Below, piece by piece: positions 47,331 through 56,080 of a DNA stretch of 64,000 nucleotides. This stretch comes from Actinomycetota bacterium. GTDB lineage: Bacteria; Actinomycetota; Acidimicrobiia; Acidimicrobiales; Microtrichaceae. The stretch spans positions 248,001 to 312,000 of the forward strand of contig JADJBW010000001.1 of assembly GCA_016703525.1 (NCBI GenBank), read 5' to 3'. Position 1 is the first letter of the stretch; every line of letters starts with the position of its first letter. Under the pieces are notes generated by a model. The model did not search any database. It was given only the letters and a program-made list of their open reading frames with translations, and was not told the DNA's origin. A program made the position numbers and the translations under genes.

Positions 47331-48430
47331 GCGGTCGGAGTCCACAACGTAAGGGTGCGGCGGGATCGACACGACGTTCGGGTCCGGGGGCACCGAGTCG
47401 CCCGGCCACGGGCGGCCGTCCCGCCGGACCCGGTCGATCCGGTCCCGCGGCGGGTCGCGGTGGTCCCGCGGCGGGTCGCGGTGGTCCCGCGGCGGGTCGC
47501 GGTGGTCCCGCGGCGGGTCGCGGCGGTCCCGCGGCGGGTCGCGGTGGCAGCGGACCTGCTGCCCGGGCGAGCCAGCCCGGCGGTCGAAGCGGCCCGCGTT
47601 CGGCGGCGGCATCCGGCCCGGCGAGCACGTCCCGTGGGCCCGGCGCGCCGGTACGCCGAAGCGCTCCGAGCGGCCTGGGCGGCGACCAGGTCGAGGGTCG
47701 TCAGGCCGTTCGCGAGTTGTTGCTGGCCGGGACTCGTCGGGTGCGCGAGGTGATCGTCGCCGAGGAGATGGATCGATCCGAGATCGTCGACGACATCGTC
47801 GACCTGGCGAACGATCTGAAGGTGACGGTGCGGTCGCTCCCGCGCCGGCGCTTCGACGGCGAGGCCCGAACCGAGTCGAGCCAGGGCGTCATCGCCCGTG
47901 CCGTTCCACTCGCCGAGGCCGACCTCGACGAGCTGGTTCGCGGGACCCGCCGCCGCGGCGACGGCGAGCGGGTACCGCCGTTGCTCATCGCGCTCGACGG
48001 CGTGACGGATCCCGGCAACCTGGGGGCGATCCTTCGCACCGCAGAGTGCGCGGGTGTCACCGGGGTCATCTTGCCGAGGCATCGCGCGGTGCACGTCACC
48101 CCCACGGTCACCAAGGCGGCTGCGGGAGCGATCGAGCATCTGCCCATCGCCGTCGTGGGCGGGCTTGCAGCGACGATCGAACGGCTGCGCTCGGCCGGTG
48201 TGTGGGTGCTCGGACTCGACGCCGGCGGCGACGCCACGATCCACTCCATGAACGTCGGAACGGAGCCCGTCTGCCTGGTGCTCGGCGCCGAGGGAGCGGG
48301 CCTGTCGCGGCTGGTGCGCCAGCGGTGCGATCAGATCGTGTCGATCCCGATGCACGGCACGCTCGGTTCGTTGAACGTGTCGAACGCTGCGGCCGTCGCC
48401 ATCTACGAGGTGGTCCGCCGCCGCTCCTGA
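47327..48430 (+). CDS. rlmB: 23S rRNA (guanosine-2'-O-)-methyltransferase RlmB
   Basis: A SPOUT-class, AdoMet-dependent RNA methyltransferase. The knotted C-terminal domain shows LIALDGVTDPGNLGAILRTAE (motif 1), LVLGAEGAGLSRLV (motif 2) and IPMHGTLGSLNVSNAAAVAIYE (motif 3). An L30e-like substrate-binding domain (VEGRQAVRELLLAG) precedes it. The first ~110 residues are a basic Gly/Pro/Arg extension with five GPAAGRG repeats, probably disordered and RNA-binding. GTG 47327 overlaps the ispDF stop (GTGA). Confidence 0.9.
   Translation: MSGRSPQRKGAAGSTRRSGPGAPSRPATGGRPAGPGRSGPAAGRGGPAAGRGGPAAGRGGPAAGRGGPAAGRGGSGPAARASQPGGRSGPRSAAASGPASTSRGPGAPVRRSAPSGLGGDQVEGRQAVRELLLAGTRRVREVIVAEEMDRSEIVDDIVDLANDLKVTVRSLPRRRFDGEARTESSQGVIARAVPLAEADLDELVRGTRRRGDGERVPPLLIALDGVTDPGNLGAILRTAECAGVTGVILPRHRAVHVTPTVTKAAAGAIEHLPIAVVGGLAATIERLRSAGVWVLGLDAGGDATIHSMNVGTEPVCLVLGAEGAGLSRLVRQRCDQIVSIPMHGTLGSLNVSNAAAVAIYEVVRRRS
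47441..47545 (+). repeat. Five 21-bp tandem repeats in the 5' part of rlmB
   Basis: The unit GGTCCCGCGGCGGGTCGCGG plus one base (T or C) starts at 47441, 47462, 47483, 47504 and 47525. Only the last base of unit 4 differs. It encodes GPAAGRG in frame. Confidence 0.95.
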
Positions 48431-48465
48431 TCGGTGGAGAACGCCTCGTTGTCGTGGGCCGGGCA

Positions 48466-48471
48466 TAGAGT
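48466..48471 (+). promoter_or_regulatory. Putative -10 (TAGAGT) of the large lipoprotein gene
   Basis: TAGAGT ends 6 nt before ATG 48478 without a Shine-Dalgarno. Confidence 0.4.
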
Positions 48472-48477
48472 TCGCCC

Positions 48478-50634
48478 ATGTACATGGGGGAACGGGTTGG
48501 ACGTCTTCGGACGCGTGGTGTGTTGGGCGCGCTCGTCGCGACGCTCGCGATCGTCGGGGCGGGGTGTCCGCCGCCGCCGCCGACCGACCTGAGCGGTGGA
48601 CGTATCGCCGTCGCCTCCGGTGCGACCGCTGTCAACACCATGTCGGTGGCGATCGATGTGTTCGCGCCGCCGGCAGCGTTGGACATGCAGCTCTCGGTCG
48701 AGGGCGAGCCAGCGGGCGAATGGCGCGCCGTCGGGCCGGCCGCGACGGTCGTGCTTGGGTCGGGTGACGGGGTGAAGGTGATCACCGCGACGTTCCGGGC
48801 CGGAACGATCGTGTCGGCGCCGGTGACGACGTCGGTCGTGCTCGACACGGTCGCACCCGAGATCGCCGTGACCTCACATCACGACGGCGACACGATCGAC
48901 GTGTCCACCGGCGCGCTCGCGAAGATCGCGGGCACGAGCGGTGACGGCGGATCGGGCGTTGCACACGTCACGCTCAGCGCTCTCGGCCACAGCTCCGACG
49001 CGGCGATCGCGCCGGACGGGCGATGGGCCCATCCGGTGGACTCGAATGCCGACCGGGCGCTCGACTTCACCATCGTCGCCGCGGACGTCGCGGGGAACAC
49101 GGCGTCGACCACCTTGTCGGTCGGCATCCTGGGCCTCACCTCGACCGAGCCGAACGTGGTCCGACCGACCACGCAGACCGTGGCGCCCGACGACCTCGCC
49201 GCGCCGGTCACCGACGATGTCGTGCTCCACGGCGATCACCGTGATCTCGAGCCCGGCGTGTCGGTGCTGGCGTCCGGACGGGTGCCCGGCCTGGCGCCCG
49301 AAGGACTGCTCGCAGCGGTCGACACCGTGCGCTACGACGCGTCCACCGATACGACCACGGTGGCGACCGTGCCGGCGTCGTTGCTCGATGCGTTCGCCCG
49401 GTTCGACATGACTGAGGCCGACCCGGGGCTCGTCCCGTCCGGCGGCTTCCGCAGCGGTGGCCTCACGTCGGATACCTGCTCGGACGAGCTCGATCGGTAC
49501 GACATCGGGTGGTCGAGCCCGTGGATCGCGAGCGCCTCGCATCCCGGCGTCGAATTCCAGACCGATTCCTCGATCGGGCTGTTCGCCGATTCGTCGCTGA
49601 GCGTCGACGTCGGCTGGTGGGACATCGACGTGACGGGCGGGATGAGCGCCGGGGTCCTCCTGTGCTCGTCCACCTCCGTTCAGGTCACCGCCGAGGTGCG
49701 GGCAGATCTGTCCGACGGCAAGCTGGCCGAGCTGTTCGACCGCTTCAGCGAACTCGCATGCTTCCCGGTCGCCGGCATTCCCGTGTGCCTCGACTGGAAG
49801 CCCGAGATTCGGGTGTCGACCAAGGGAACAGGAACGTTCGACTTCAGCGGCTACGTGGGATTTCGCGTCGGCGCTGGCACCGACGACGATCCCGACGCCG
49901 ATCTCCATGAGACGGGGGTGATCGGTGATGTCGGACTCGACGGGGCGGCGCCCGGCCTGTCGGTCTCGCTGTCGCTGCCGTACATCGGCGCCGGGTTGAA
50001 GATCGCCCGGGCGCTGCGGCTGAACCTGTTCAGCGCGTCCTTCGGGCCGGTGCTCACCGCCACCGCAACGGGCGGCAAGTTCTGCATCGTCGCGTCGGCC
50101 GATGTGAAGATCGAGCTCCAGCTCGACCTGAAGATCGTGACCTTCAAGGTCAAGGTGGCCTCGGCGAAACTCGCGGAAGCCGAGTTCCTGTGTCGGTCGT
50201 GGAACGGTCCGCCGCCCACGACGTCGACAACAACATCGACGACCTCGACGACGTCGACATCGACGTCCACGACCTCCACGTCGACGACGAGTACGACGAC
50301 CATCCCGGTCGAGTCCCGACCGGTGCGCTTCAAGGTCGTCGATTGGTTCTGGTTCCCCGAGACCCCGCAGTCGGTGCGCGACGCCATGGTCGCGAACAAG
50401 CCGTACGAGGTCTGGACCGAAACCGAGGACATCTGGGGTTTCGACGGCGCGACCCGCCTGGCCGAAGGAACCACGGATGCCTCCGGGCGTGCGTGGATCC
50501 CCGACTCGATCGTCGGGCCGGTCACCGTGCACCTCTGGCAGGACTGCGTCTACAACTTCGCCGGACCGGCCACGATCGACGAATCCGGAAATGAGCAGCT
50601 CATCGAGGTGGAACTCGCGCAACTCTGCTTGTGA
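48478..50634 (+). CDS. Large secreted lipoprotein with Ig-like segments and Thr/Ser linker
   Basis: 718 residues. The signal peptide ends in lipobox VGAGC (Cys near residue 30) and Pro5. The mature part is beta-rich. An Ig-like/adhesin-type segment (VVLDTVAPEIAVTSHHDGDTIDV, TIVAADVAGNTAST) is followed by a long beta domain with several Cys residues. A Thr/Ser-only linker lies at about residues 580-605, followed by a ~115-residue C-terminal domain starting VRFKVVDWFWFPE. It is probably surface exposed. I do not recognise the central domain. It is coupled by GTGA to the next membrane protein. Confidence 0.75.
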   Translation: MYMGERVGRLRTRGVLGALVATLAIVGAGCPPPPPTDLSGGRIAVASGATAVNTMSVAIDVFAPPAALDMQLSVEGEPAGEWRAVGPAATVVLGSGDGVKVITATFRAGTIVSAPVTTSVVLDTVAPEIAVTSHHDGDTIDVSTGALAKIAGTSGDGGSGVAHVTLSALGHSSDAAIAPDGRWAHPVDSNADRALDFTIVAADVAGNTASTTLSVGILGLTSTEPNVVRPTTQTVAPDDLAAPVTDDVVLHGDHRDLEPGVSVLASGRVPGLAPEGLLAAVDTVRYDASTDTTTVATVPASLLDAFARFDMTEADPGLVPSGGFRSGGLTSDTCSDELDRYDIGWSSPWIASASHPGVEFQTDSSIGLFADSSLSVDVGWWDIDVTGGMSAGVLLCSSTSVQVTAEVRADLSDGKLAELFDRFSELACFPVAGIPVCLDWKPEIRVSTKGTGTFDFSGYVGFRVGAGTDDDPDADLHETGVIGDVGLDGAAPGLSVSLSLPYIGAGLKIARALRLNLFSASFGPVLTATATGGKFCIVASADVKIELQLDLKIVTFKVKVASAKLAEAEFLCRSWNGPPPTTSTTTSTTSTTSTSTSTTSTSTTSTTTIPVESRPVRFKVVDWFWFPETPQSVRDAMVANKPYEVWTETEDIWGFDGATRLAEGTTDASGRAWIPDSIVGPVTVHLWQDCVYNFAGPATIDESGNEQLIEVELAQLCL

Positions 50635-51326
50635 GCGATGCCGGTACCATCGAGACGGTGCAGGACTCCGGGGTGATTCTGATTTCGCCCGACGATCGCG
50701 ACGCGGGTCGGCGCAGCTTCGACGATGCGATATGGCGAGTCCTGGCCTGGATCGTGCTGGCCGCTCCCGGCGCGCTCGCCGCGAACGACTGGATCGGTGA
50801 TCGTTCCTGGCATGCCGGCGCCGTGACGAGCGCGATCGTCGGTTGCGGGTTGGTGGCCGCAGCGGCGCGTGCATGGAAGGTGATGGTCGATGCGATCCCG
50901 CCGTCGACGCGGATTCGCGAGATCGCGTGGCGCGACGGCACGATCAGGGCGACGGTGGTCAACGGGGACGAGCTGCGTTCAACGACCGTCGGCTGCGATG
51001 AGGTGCGCGACCTGGTGCTGGCCGAGGGCACGACCGAGATCGGATCACGGTTCGCGGGGGAGGTCTCGTTCGATACGCCGACGGGGATCGACACGTGGTG
51101 CCTGATCGGGCCCGGCGCGCCCCAGGCGGTGGCGGTGGTCTCGTCGCTCACCGGGGTGCCGGTTCGCCCCGAGATGTACCAACGCGTCGCCCGCCCGGGC
51201 GCCGGGTTGGGGGCACGGGAGGGGTGGTCGACAGCGCTGGTCGGGCCGCTACGAGCGCTCGCCGTCTGCGCGCTGTGTTGTGCCCTGTCGGGGCTGGCCG
51301 TGGGCGCCGCGATCGCGTGGGTGTGA
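50631..51326 (+). CDS. Membrane protein of unknown function (231 aa)
   Basis: Two N-terminal helices (about residues 34-51 and 61-80), a cytoplasmic-looking beta-rich middle (IREIAWRDGTIRATVVNGDELRSTTVGCDEVRDLV), and a C-terminal helix with several Cys (LRALAVCALCCALSGLAVGAAIAW). The middle segment resembles the PH-like domains of small actinobacterial membrane proteins, but this is only an impression. GTG 50631 overlaps the upstream stop. It overlaps no other gene. Confidence 0.65.
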   Translation: MSDAGTIETVQDSGVILISPDDRDAGRRSFDDAIWRVLAWIVLAAPGALAANDWIGDRSWHAGAVTSAIVGCGLVAAAARAWKVMVDAIPPSTRIREIAWRDGTIRATVVNGDELRSTTVGCDEVRDLVLAEGTTEIGSRFAGEVSFDTPTGIDTWCLIGPGAPQAVAVVSSLTGVPVRPEMYQRVARPGAGLGAREGWSTALVGPLRALAVCALCCALSGLAVGAAIAWV

Positions 51327-51361
51327 TCTCACCGGGCGGAGGCTCGGATACGGTGCAGGGC

Positions 51362-52009
51362 GTGACACCCACCCTTCGCGTTCGTTCGTGGCGCTGGCTG
51401 CTGATCGGTGCCGCCGCGACGCTCGGTTCCGTCGGCTGTTCGGTGCCGAAGGCGATCACGTCCAGCGCCACTACCACCGCACCCCCGGACCGCGACGGCG
51501 CGATCGGGGCGCCGTTCGAGATCGACGGCATCGAGACCGTGGTGTTGGGCGTCGAGGCATACGACCAGTCGTCGCTCGGGTTTCCCCGGTTGCGCGTGCT
51601 GGTGCGGACCGAGAACATGAGCGGCCGGGCGAGCGACAACCCTGAGGTCGAACTGCGCTGCGACGAGCCCTCGGCCCCGAGCGATTGGTATGCGGGCACC
51701 TCCTGGCAGCCCGGCGGTGCGATAGGCGCTGCCGAGGTTCGCCAAGGCGAGGTGATCGTCGGGTTCCCGCACAAGCCCGCGATCACGGCACGGCAATACC
51801 CGCTTGCGACGTGCACGTCGCCGATCTTGCGGTTCACCCCCGGCGGCCCGGCCGTGCTCGGGACGACCGAGGCGTCGAAGGGTGCGTCCGCGGGGCGGGC
51901 ATCGACGACCGATCGAAGTGCGGTCGCCGTGCCGGTCGATCCATCGCTCATCACCGCGGCGATCAACCGGCCCCGGGGCGCCGACCCGCTCAACGAACAG
52001 GCGGGCTGA
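51362..52009 (+). CDS. Small lipoprotein with Thr/Pro linker
   Basis: 215 residues. The signal peptide RSWRWLLIGAAATLGSVGC has a lipobox (Cys near residue 27). A short TTTAPP linker follows, then a beta-sandwich-like domain (GIETVVLGVEAYDQSSLGFPRLRVLVRTENMSG) of the DUF4352-like style, with a pair of Cys (ELRCDEP, ATCTSP) that may form a disulfide. The start GTG 51362 puts the basic region directly before the hydrophobic core. Upstream GTGs at 51323 and 51353 are in frame too. Confidence 0.65.
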   Translation: MTPTLRVRSWRWLLIGAAATLGSVGCSVPKAITSSATTTAPPDRDGAIGAPFEIDGIETVVLGVEAYDQSSLGFPRLRVLVRTENMSGRASDNPEVELRCDEPSAPSDWYAGTSWQPGGAIGAAEVRQGEVIVGFPHKPAITARQYPLATCTSPILRFTPGGPAVLGTTEASKGASAGRASTTDRSAVAVPVDPSLITAAINRPRGADPLNEQAG

Positions 52010-52108
52010 CCCGCAACGGCATCTCCGCCGGTCGGCGTCCGCCTCACACCGGTCGGCCGTGGCGCGTACCCGGGCCGGGTTGTTCGAGTTCGATCGGTGG
52101 CCGCAGCC

Positions 52109-53617
52109 TCAGACGCGGACGTGCATCGGCCACGGCAGCTCGCGCTCGGCCGCAAGCCCGACGTCGAGCACGAGCGCGTCCTCGTGGTGGCGGCCCAGCA
52201 CCTGCAATCCCACGGGCAGCCCGCCCACGGTCCCGGCGGGGATCGATGCCGCGGGGTTGCCGTAGACGTTCGACACGATCGTCAGCCCGCCCATGTTGAC
52301 CAGGTCGGGGATGCGCTTCGTCGTCGCGTTCAGCAGGTTCTTCGGCAGGTTCGGCGCGAACCCGGCGCCGATGCGGGCCGTTGCGAGCGCGCCCCGGATC
52401 ACCGCGCGCGAGGCGGGGTGGGTCATCACCGTGTCGATCACCTTGTGGGGCGGGCTACTCATCTGCTGCTCGGCCGGGAACGCCGGGCCGGGGTTGGTGG
52501 CAGCGAAGACCAGATCGACCTCTTCGAACAGCCGACCCAAGCGCCGCGTCACGGTCAGCCGCTTGGCCTCGGCCTCGGCGGCCATGCGCAGGTTGTAGAG
52601 CGACTGGCTCAGCCGCAGGCCGTCCTCGATTGCGTCGGTCAGGTCCTCGGCGCAGTCGGGCCAGCGATCGCCCAGCTCGGCGATGAGCGTCGACACGTTG
52701 CCCATCATCCACTCGGCCGCCAGGTTCGGCAGCTCGACCGATGCCTCGACCTGGCGCATGCCGGTCGCAGCGATGAGCGCCTCGGCGTGAGCCCGAAGGC
52801 GATCCTCCACCCCGGGTTCGAGCTCGACATCGCCGAGGTTCGGCAGGAAGGCGACGCGCAGGCCCGACAGGTCGTGGCTGCCGAGATCGGCTTCCCACGT
52901 GCCCTTGGAGGGAAGGCTCCACGGGTCGTGAGGGTCGAATCCGGCGGCAACATCGAGGTGCCGCGCCGTGTCGCGCACCGAGCGCGCGAGGCAGCCGAAC
53001 ACTTCGGTGCTCGGGCGCGAGTACGCGGCCGGGCCGCGGGGAATGCGCCCATAGGTGCCCTTGAACCCGAACAGGCCGGTGTAGCCGGCGGGGATGCGGA
53101 TCGACCCGCCGCCGTCCGCGGCGGTGCACAGGGTCACGAGTCCGCCTGCGACCGCGGCGGCGCTGCCACCCGACGATCCGCCCACGGTTCGACCGTGCTG
53201 CCACGGGTTGTGCGTGACGCCGTTGAGCTTGGTGACGCTCACGTTGAGGCCGCCGAACTCGCTGGCGTTCGTCAGGCCGACGAGCGCTGCGCCGCCCTTG
53301 TCGCGCAGGCGCTGCACCGACGTGGAGGTCTCCTTGCCGATGCGATCCTTGAACACGAGCGACGCAGCGGTATCGGGCCAGCCGGCGACGTGGTCGAGTT
53401 CCTTCACGCCCGCCGGGACGCCGCCGAACGGCAGCGACACATCGGCGGCGTCGGCGGCGGCGAGCGCTGCATCGGCGTCGACGAAGCTGAAGCAGTTCAG
53501 ATCGCTCGTGCCGATGGCGGCGAGTGTCGCCTCCATCTCCTCACGCGGGGAACGCTGGCCGGCTCGGTACGCCTCGACGAGCGAGCACGCGTCGCCCTTC
53601 CACGGTTCATCGGTCAC
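52109..53617 (-). CDS. Amidase (amidase signature family)
   Basis: An amidase-signature hydrolase of about 500 residues. The catalytic triad is visible: Lys in PAGVKELDH, cis-Ser in the GGSSGGSAAAVAGG block, and nucleophile Ser in AADGGGSIRIPAGYTGLFGFKGTYGR. It cleaves amide bonds of small molecules; no gatB/gatC is near and the sequence is not GatA-like in context, so the substrate is open. Likely start GTG 53617 (TDEPWKGDA); an upstream GTG at 53632 adds five residues. It is divergent from the PPOX gene. Confidence 0.88.
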   Translation of the reverse strand: MTDEPWKGDACSLVEAYRAGQRSPREEMEATLAAIGTSDLNCFSFVDADAALAAADAADVSLPFGGVPAGVKELDHVAGWPDTAASLVFKDRIGKETSTSVQRLRDKGGAALVGLTNASEFGGLNVSVTKLNGVTHNPWQHGRTVGGSSGGSAAAVAGGLVTLCTAADGGGSIRIPAGYTGLFGFKGTYGRIPRGPAAYSRPSTEVFGCLARSVRDTARHLDVAAGFDPHDPWSLPSKGTWEADLGSHDLSGLRVAFLPNLGDVELEPGVEDRLRAHAEALIAATGMRQVEASVELPNLAAEWMMGNVSTLIAELGDRWPDCAEDLTDAIEDGLRLSQSLYNLRMAAEAEAKRLTVTRRLGRLFEEVDLVFAATNPGPAFPAEQQMSSPPHKVIDTVMTHPASRAVIRGALATARIGAGFAPNLPKNLLNATTKRIPDLVNMGGLTIVSNVYGNPAASIPAGTVGGLPVGLQVLGRHHEDALVLDVGLAAERELPWPMHVRV

Positions 53618-53683
53618 GGCCACAGCTTGCACCCCGGCACCTCGCGACGCCCATTCGCACGGTTCGGGCCGGGCGGCAGCCCA

Positions 53684-53689
53684 TAGGGT
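53684..53689 (+). promoter_or_regulatory. Putative -10 (TAGGGT) of the F420/PPOX gene
   Basis: TAGGGT ends 6 nt before ATG 53696 without a Shine-Dalgarno. Confidence 0.4.
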
Positions 53690-53695
53690 GAGGCG

Positions 53696-54091
53696 ATGAG
53701 TGAGTGGGCTCCGCCGAAGTACGTCAGTTTCACGACCTTTCGCCGCGACGGCACGCCCGTTGCGACGCCGGTGTGGCTCGCGCCGCTCGGTCGAGGCGAG
53801 TACGGGTTCACGACCGACCCGACGTCGTGGAAGGTGAAACGCCTGCGACGCGACCCGCGGGTCGAGATCCGTCCGTCGACCATGCGCGGCGCGGTCGCGC
53901 CGGACGCCGCGGTGGTGACCGGAACGGCGCGTCTGGTCGACGGCGGTTCGGAGTACCGAGCGATCGTGGCGGCGCTCAAGCAGAAGTACGGGCTGCCGGT
54001 GACGCTGATCGAGCTCGGTGGCGCCCTGAAACAGCGCGTCCGCCGCAACCCGAGCCCCGAGTGCGGCGTGATCGTTCGTCTCGACGACTGA
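53696..54091 (+). CDS. PPOX-class F420/FMN-dependent oxidoreductase
   Basis: A 131-residue split-barrel protein. PKYVSFTTFRRDGTPVATPVWLAPL is the typical first strand pair. TSWKVKRLRRDPRVEIRPSTMRG binds the cofactor phosphate, and AVVTGTARLVDGGSEY forms the next strands. Actinobacterial members mostly use F420. The substrate is unknown. It is convergent with the sensor kinase, 15 bp apart. Confidence 0.85.
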   Translation: MSEWAPPKYVSFTTFRRDGTPVATPVWLAPLGRGEYGFTTDPTSWKVKRLRRDPRVEIRPSTMRGAVAPDAAVVTGTARLVDGGSEYRAIVAALKQKYGLPVTLIELGGALKQRVRRNPSPECGVIVRLDD

Positions 54092-54106
54092 GCCGCAGGG
54101 TGACGC

Positions 54107-55258
54107 TCACGGCACCGGGGTCGTGGACGGCTTCGGCGTGGTGAATGGCGGCAACTCGAACCCGACGCGGCCCCCCGGCGGCGGGTCGATCCAGATGCGG
54201 CCGCCGTGCGCGTCGATCAGGCCGCGCGCGATCGCGAGGCCCAGGCCGGTGCCGCCCGTCGCCCGATTGCGGCTCGGGTCGGCGCGGGTCCACCGCTCGA
54301 ACGCTTGCGCCGCGAACTCCTCGGAGAATCCGTCGCCGTCGTCGTGAATCGTCACGTGCGGGCGGTCGGTGTCCACCACGGTGACGCGCACGGCCGACCC
54401 CGCCGGGGCGTGTCGGATCGCGTTGTCGATCAGGTTTCGCACCACCCGCCCGATCGCCGCGGCGTTGGCATCGACGATCACGTGCTCGGCGGTGTGCAGC
54501 TGGAGTTCCACGCCGCGCTCGTGTGCGATCGGCGTGAGCGCCTCGATCGCCTCGTCGCAGCAGTCGCACAGGTCGACGCCCTCGCGGCGCAGCTGCAGGG
54601 TGCCGCTCTCGATGCGCGCCAACAGGAACACGTCGTCGACGAGCGACGAGATCGCGTCGAGGTCGGCGCGCATCGACCGCAGGTACCGCTCGGGGTCGGG
54701 CGCGACCCCGTCGATCAATGCGTCGAGCGCGACGCGGAGGGCCGCGAGCGGCGAGCGCAGATCGTGGCTGATGCTCGACAGCATGTGGGAACGCTCCTCG
54801 TCGAGTTGCCTGCGTTGCACGTCGAGCTCGCCGAGGCGATCGGTGAGGGCATCGAGCGCCGCGCCGACGTGACCGAGTTCGTCGCGCCGATCGACCGCAG
54901 CGCGTACCGAGCGGTCGCCCGACTCGATCGTGCGGATGGTCGCCTCGAGCCGCCGCGCCGCGCGCAGCATGGGAGTCGACGAGATGCCCACCACGAGCGA
55001 GCCGGTCACCGCCGTCAGGCCGAGCACCGCCAACGTGGGGCGCAGCTGTGCCTGGTCGAGCAGCATCAGCGCTGCGAGCAGCCAGGCGGTCAGCGCCCCG
55101 AGTACGACGCCGGAGCCCGCGATCACGAGCAACTGGGTGCGCAGCGACCGCAGGCGACCGTTGACCCAACGCACCGCGATCGCACCCGCGATGGTGAGGG
55201 CCAACACCGCCGCGCCGGCGAGCGCGGCGTCGGCGCCGCCGGCCATTGCCGCGGTCAT
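54107..55258 (-). CDS. Sensor histidine kinase
   Basis: 383 residues. Helices at about 8-28 and 47-67, with a further pair to about 100, precede a HAMP-like segment (RRLEATIRTIESGD). The H-box SSISHDLRSPLAAL carries the phosphorylated His. The N-box is NLIDNAIRHA. G1 and G2 are DDGDGFSEE and GTGLGLAIA. There is very little outer domain, so an intramembrane or internal signal is likely. ATG 55258 overlaps the regulator stop (ATGA). The C-terminus is Pro/Thr-rich. Confidence 0.88.
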   Translation of the reverse strand: MTAAMAGGADAALAGAAVLALTIAGAIAVRWVNGRLRSLRTQLLVIAGSGVVLGALTAWLLAALMLLDQAQLRPTLAVLGLTAVTGSLVVGISSTPMLRAARRLEATIRTIESGDRSVRAAVDRRDELGHVGAALDALTDRLGELDVQRRQLDEERSHMLSSISHDLRSPLAALRVALDALIDGVAPDPERYLRSMRADLDAISSLVDDVFLLARIESGTLQLRREGVDLCDCCDEAIEALTPIAHERGVELQLHTAEHVIVDANAAAIGRVVRNLIDNAIRHAPAGSAVRVTVVDTDRPHVTIHDDGDGFSEEFAAQAFERWTRADPSRNRATGGTGLGLAIARGLIDAHGGRIWIDPPPGGRVGFELPPFTTPKPSTTPVP

Positions 55259-55977
55259 GGGCCGTCCGGCGCGAACCGGTATCCGACACCCCACACGGTG
55301 TCGATCCAGCGTGGGTGGGACGGGTCGACCTCAAGCTTCTGGCGGAGCCGCCCGACATGCACGGTGACGGTCGCCGCGTCCTGATATTCGGGCGCCGAGT
55401 CCCACACGGTTTCGAGGAGCTGGCGTCGCGAGAACACCTGTCGTGGTGAACCGGCGAGCACCACGAGCAGGTCGAACTCCTTGGCCGTGAGCGCGATCGG
55501 AGTGCCGTCGACCGTGACCGTTCGCGACGGCAGATCGATGTGCAGCGCGCCGAAGGTCATCGTGCGCGGTCCCGGAGCCTCGCGTGCTGGTCGGGCGCGC
55601 CGCAGCACGGTGCGGACACGCGTGGCGACCTCACGCGCCGAGAACGGCTTCACGACATAGTCGTCCGCACCCAGTTCGAGGCCGAGGATGCGGTCGACCT
55701 CCTCGCTGCGGGCCGTGAGCAGGATGACCGGCACGTCGCCGTGGCGTCGGATCTCGCGCAGCACGGTCAGGCCGTCGGTGCCGGGGAGCATCACGTCGAG
55801 CACCACCAGGTCGGGACGATGGCGTCCGAGCAGCACGAGCGCCTCATCGCCGTCGGCGGCTTCGAGCGCCTTATGGCCGTCCAGTTCGAGGTACCGGGCG
55901 ACCACCTCGCGCACCATCGGCTCGTCGTCGACCACCAGGATGGTTGCCTTGTCGGGGGACGGCGCACGGGCTTCCAC
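55255..55977 (-). CDS. OmpR/PhoB-type response regulator
   Basis: A 240-residue two-domain regulator. The receiver has DDEP, phosphorylated Asp in LVVLDVMLPGTDG, Thr in LLTARS and Lys in DYVVKPFSAREV. The C-terminal winged helix includes ALTAKEFDLLVVLAGSPRQVFSRRQLLETVW and a VGYRFAP ending. The start GTG 55977 is chosen because TACGCT lies 6 nt before it. It forms an operon with the downstream histidine kinase. The adjacent divergent molybdo-oxidoreductase is a natural candidate target. Confidence 0.88.
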   Translation of the reverse strand: MEARAPSPDKATILVVDDEPMVREVVARYLELDGHKALEAADGDEALVLLGRHRPDLVVLDVMLPGTDGLTVLREIRRHGDVPVILLTARSEEVDRILGLELGADDYVVKPFSAREVATRVRTVLRRARPAREAPGPRTMTFGALHIDLPSRTVTVDGTPIALTAKEFDLLVVLAGSPRQVFSRRQLLETVWDSAPEYQDAATVTVHVGRLRQKLEVDPSHPRWIDTVWGVGYRFAPDGP

Positions 55978-55983
55978 GTTGTC

Positions 55984-55989
55984 AGCGTA
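55984..55989 (-). promoter_or_regulatory. Putative -10 (TACGCT) of the two-component operon
   Basis: Minus-strand TACGCT ends 6 nt before GTG 55977. A leaderless start is inferred. Confidence 0.4.
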
Positions 55990-56080
55990 GGGAGCGCCTG
56001 CAGTTCGCCTCGCAGGGACCCGCGAGAGTTTCGTCTCTGTTTCGAGTTCCGAGGGCCGAAGAGCCGGGATCGCCGCGACA

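Noticed and set aside
52097..53686. 529-codon frame opposite the amidase
   Set aside because: The minus strand has the full Ser-Ser-Lys amidase signature; the plus frame is Arg-rich filler.
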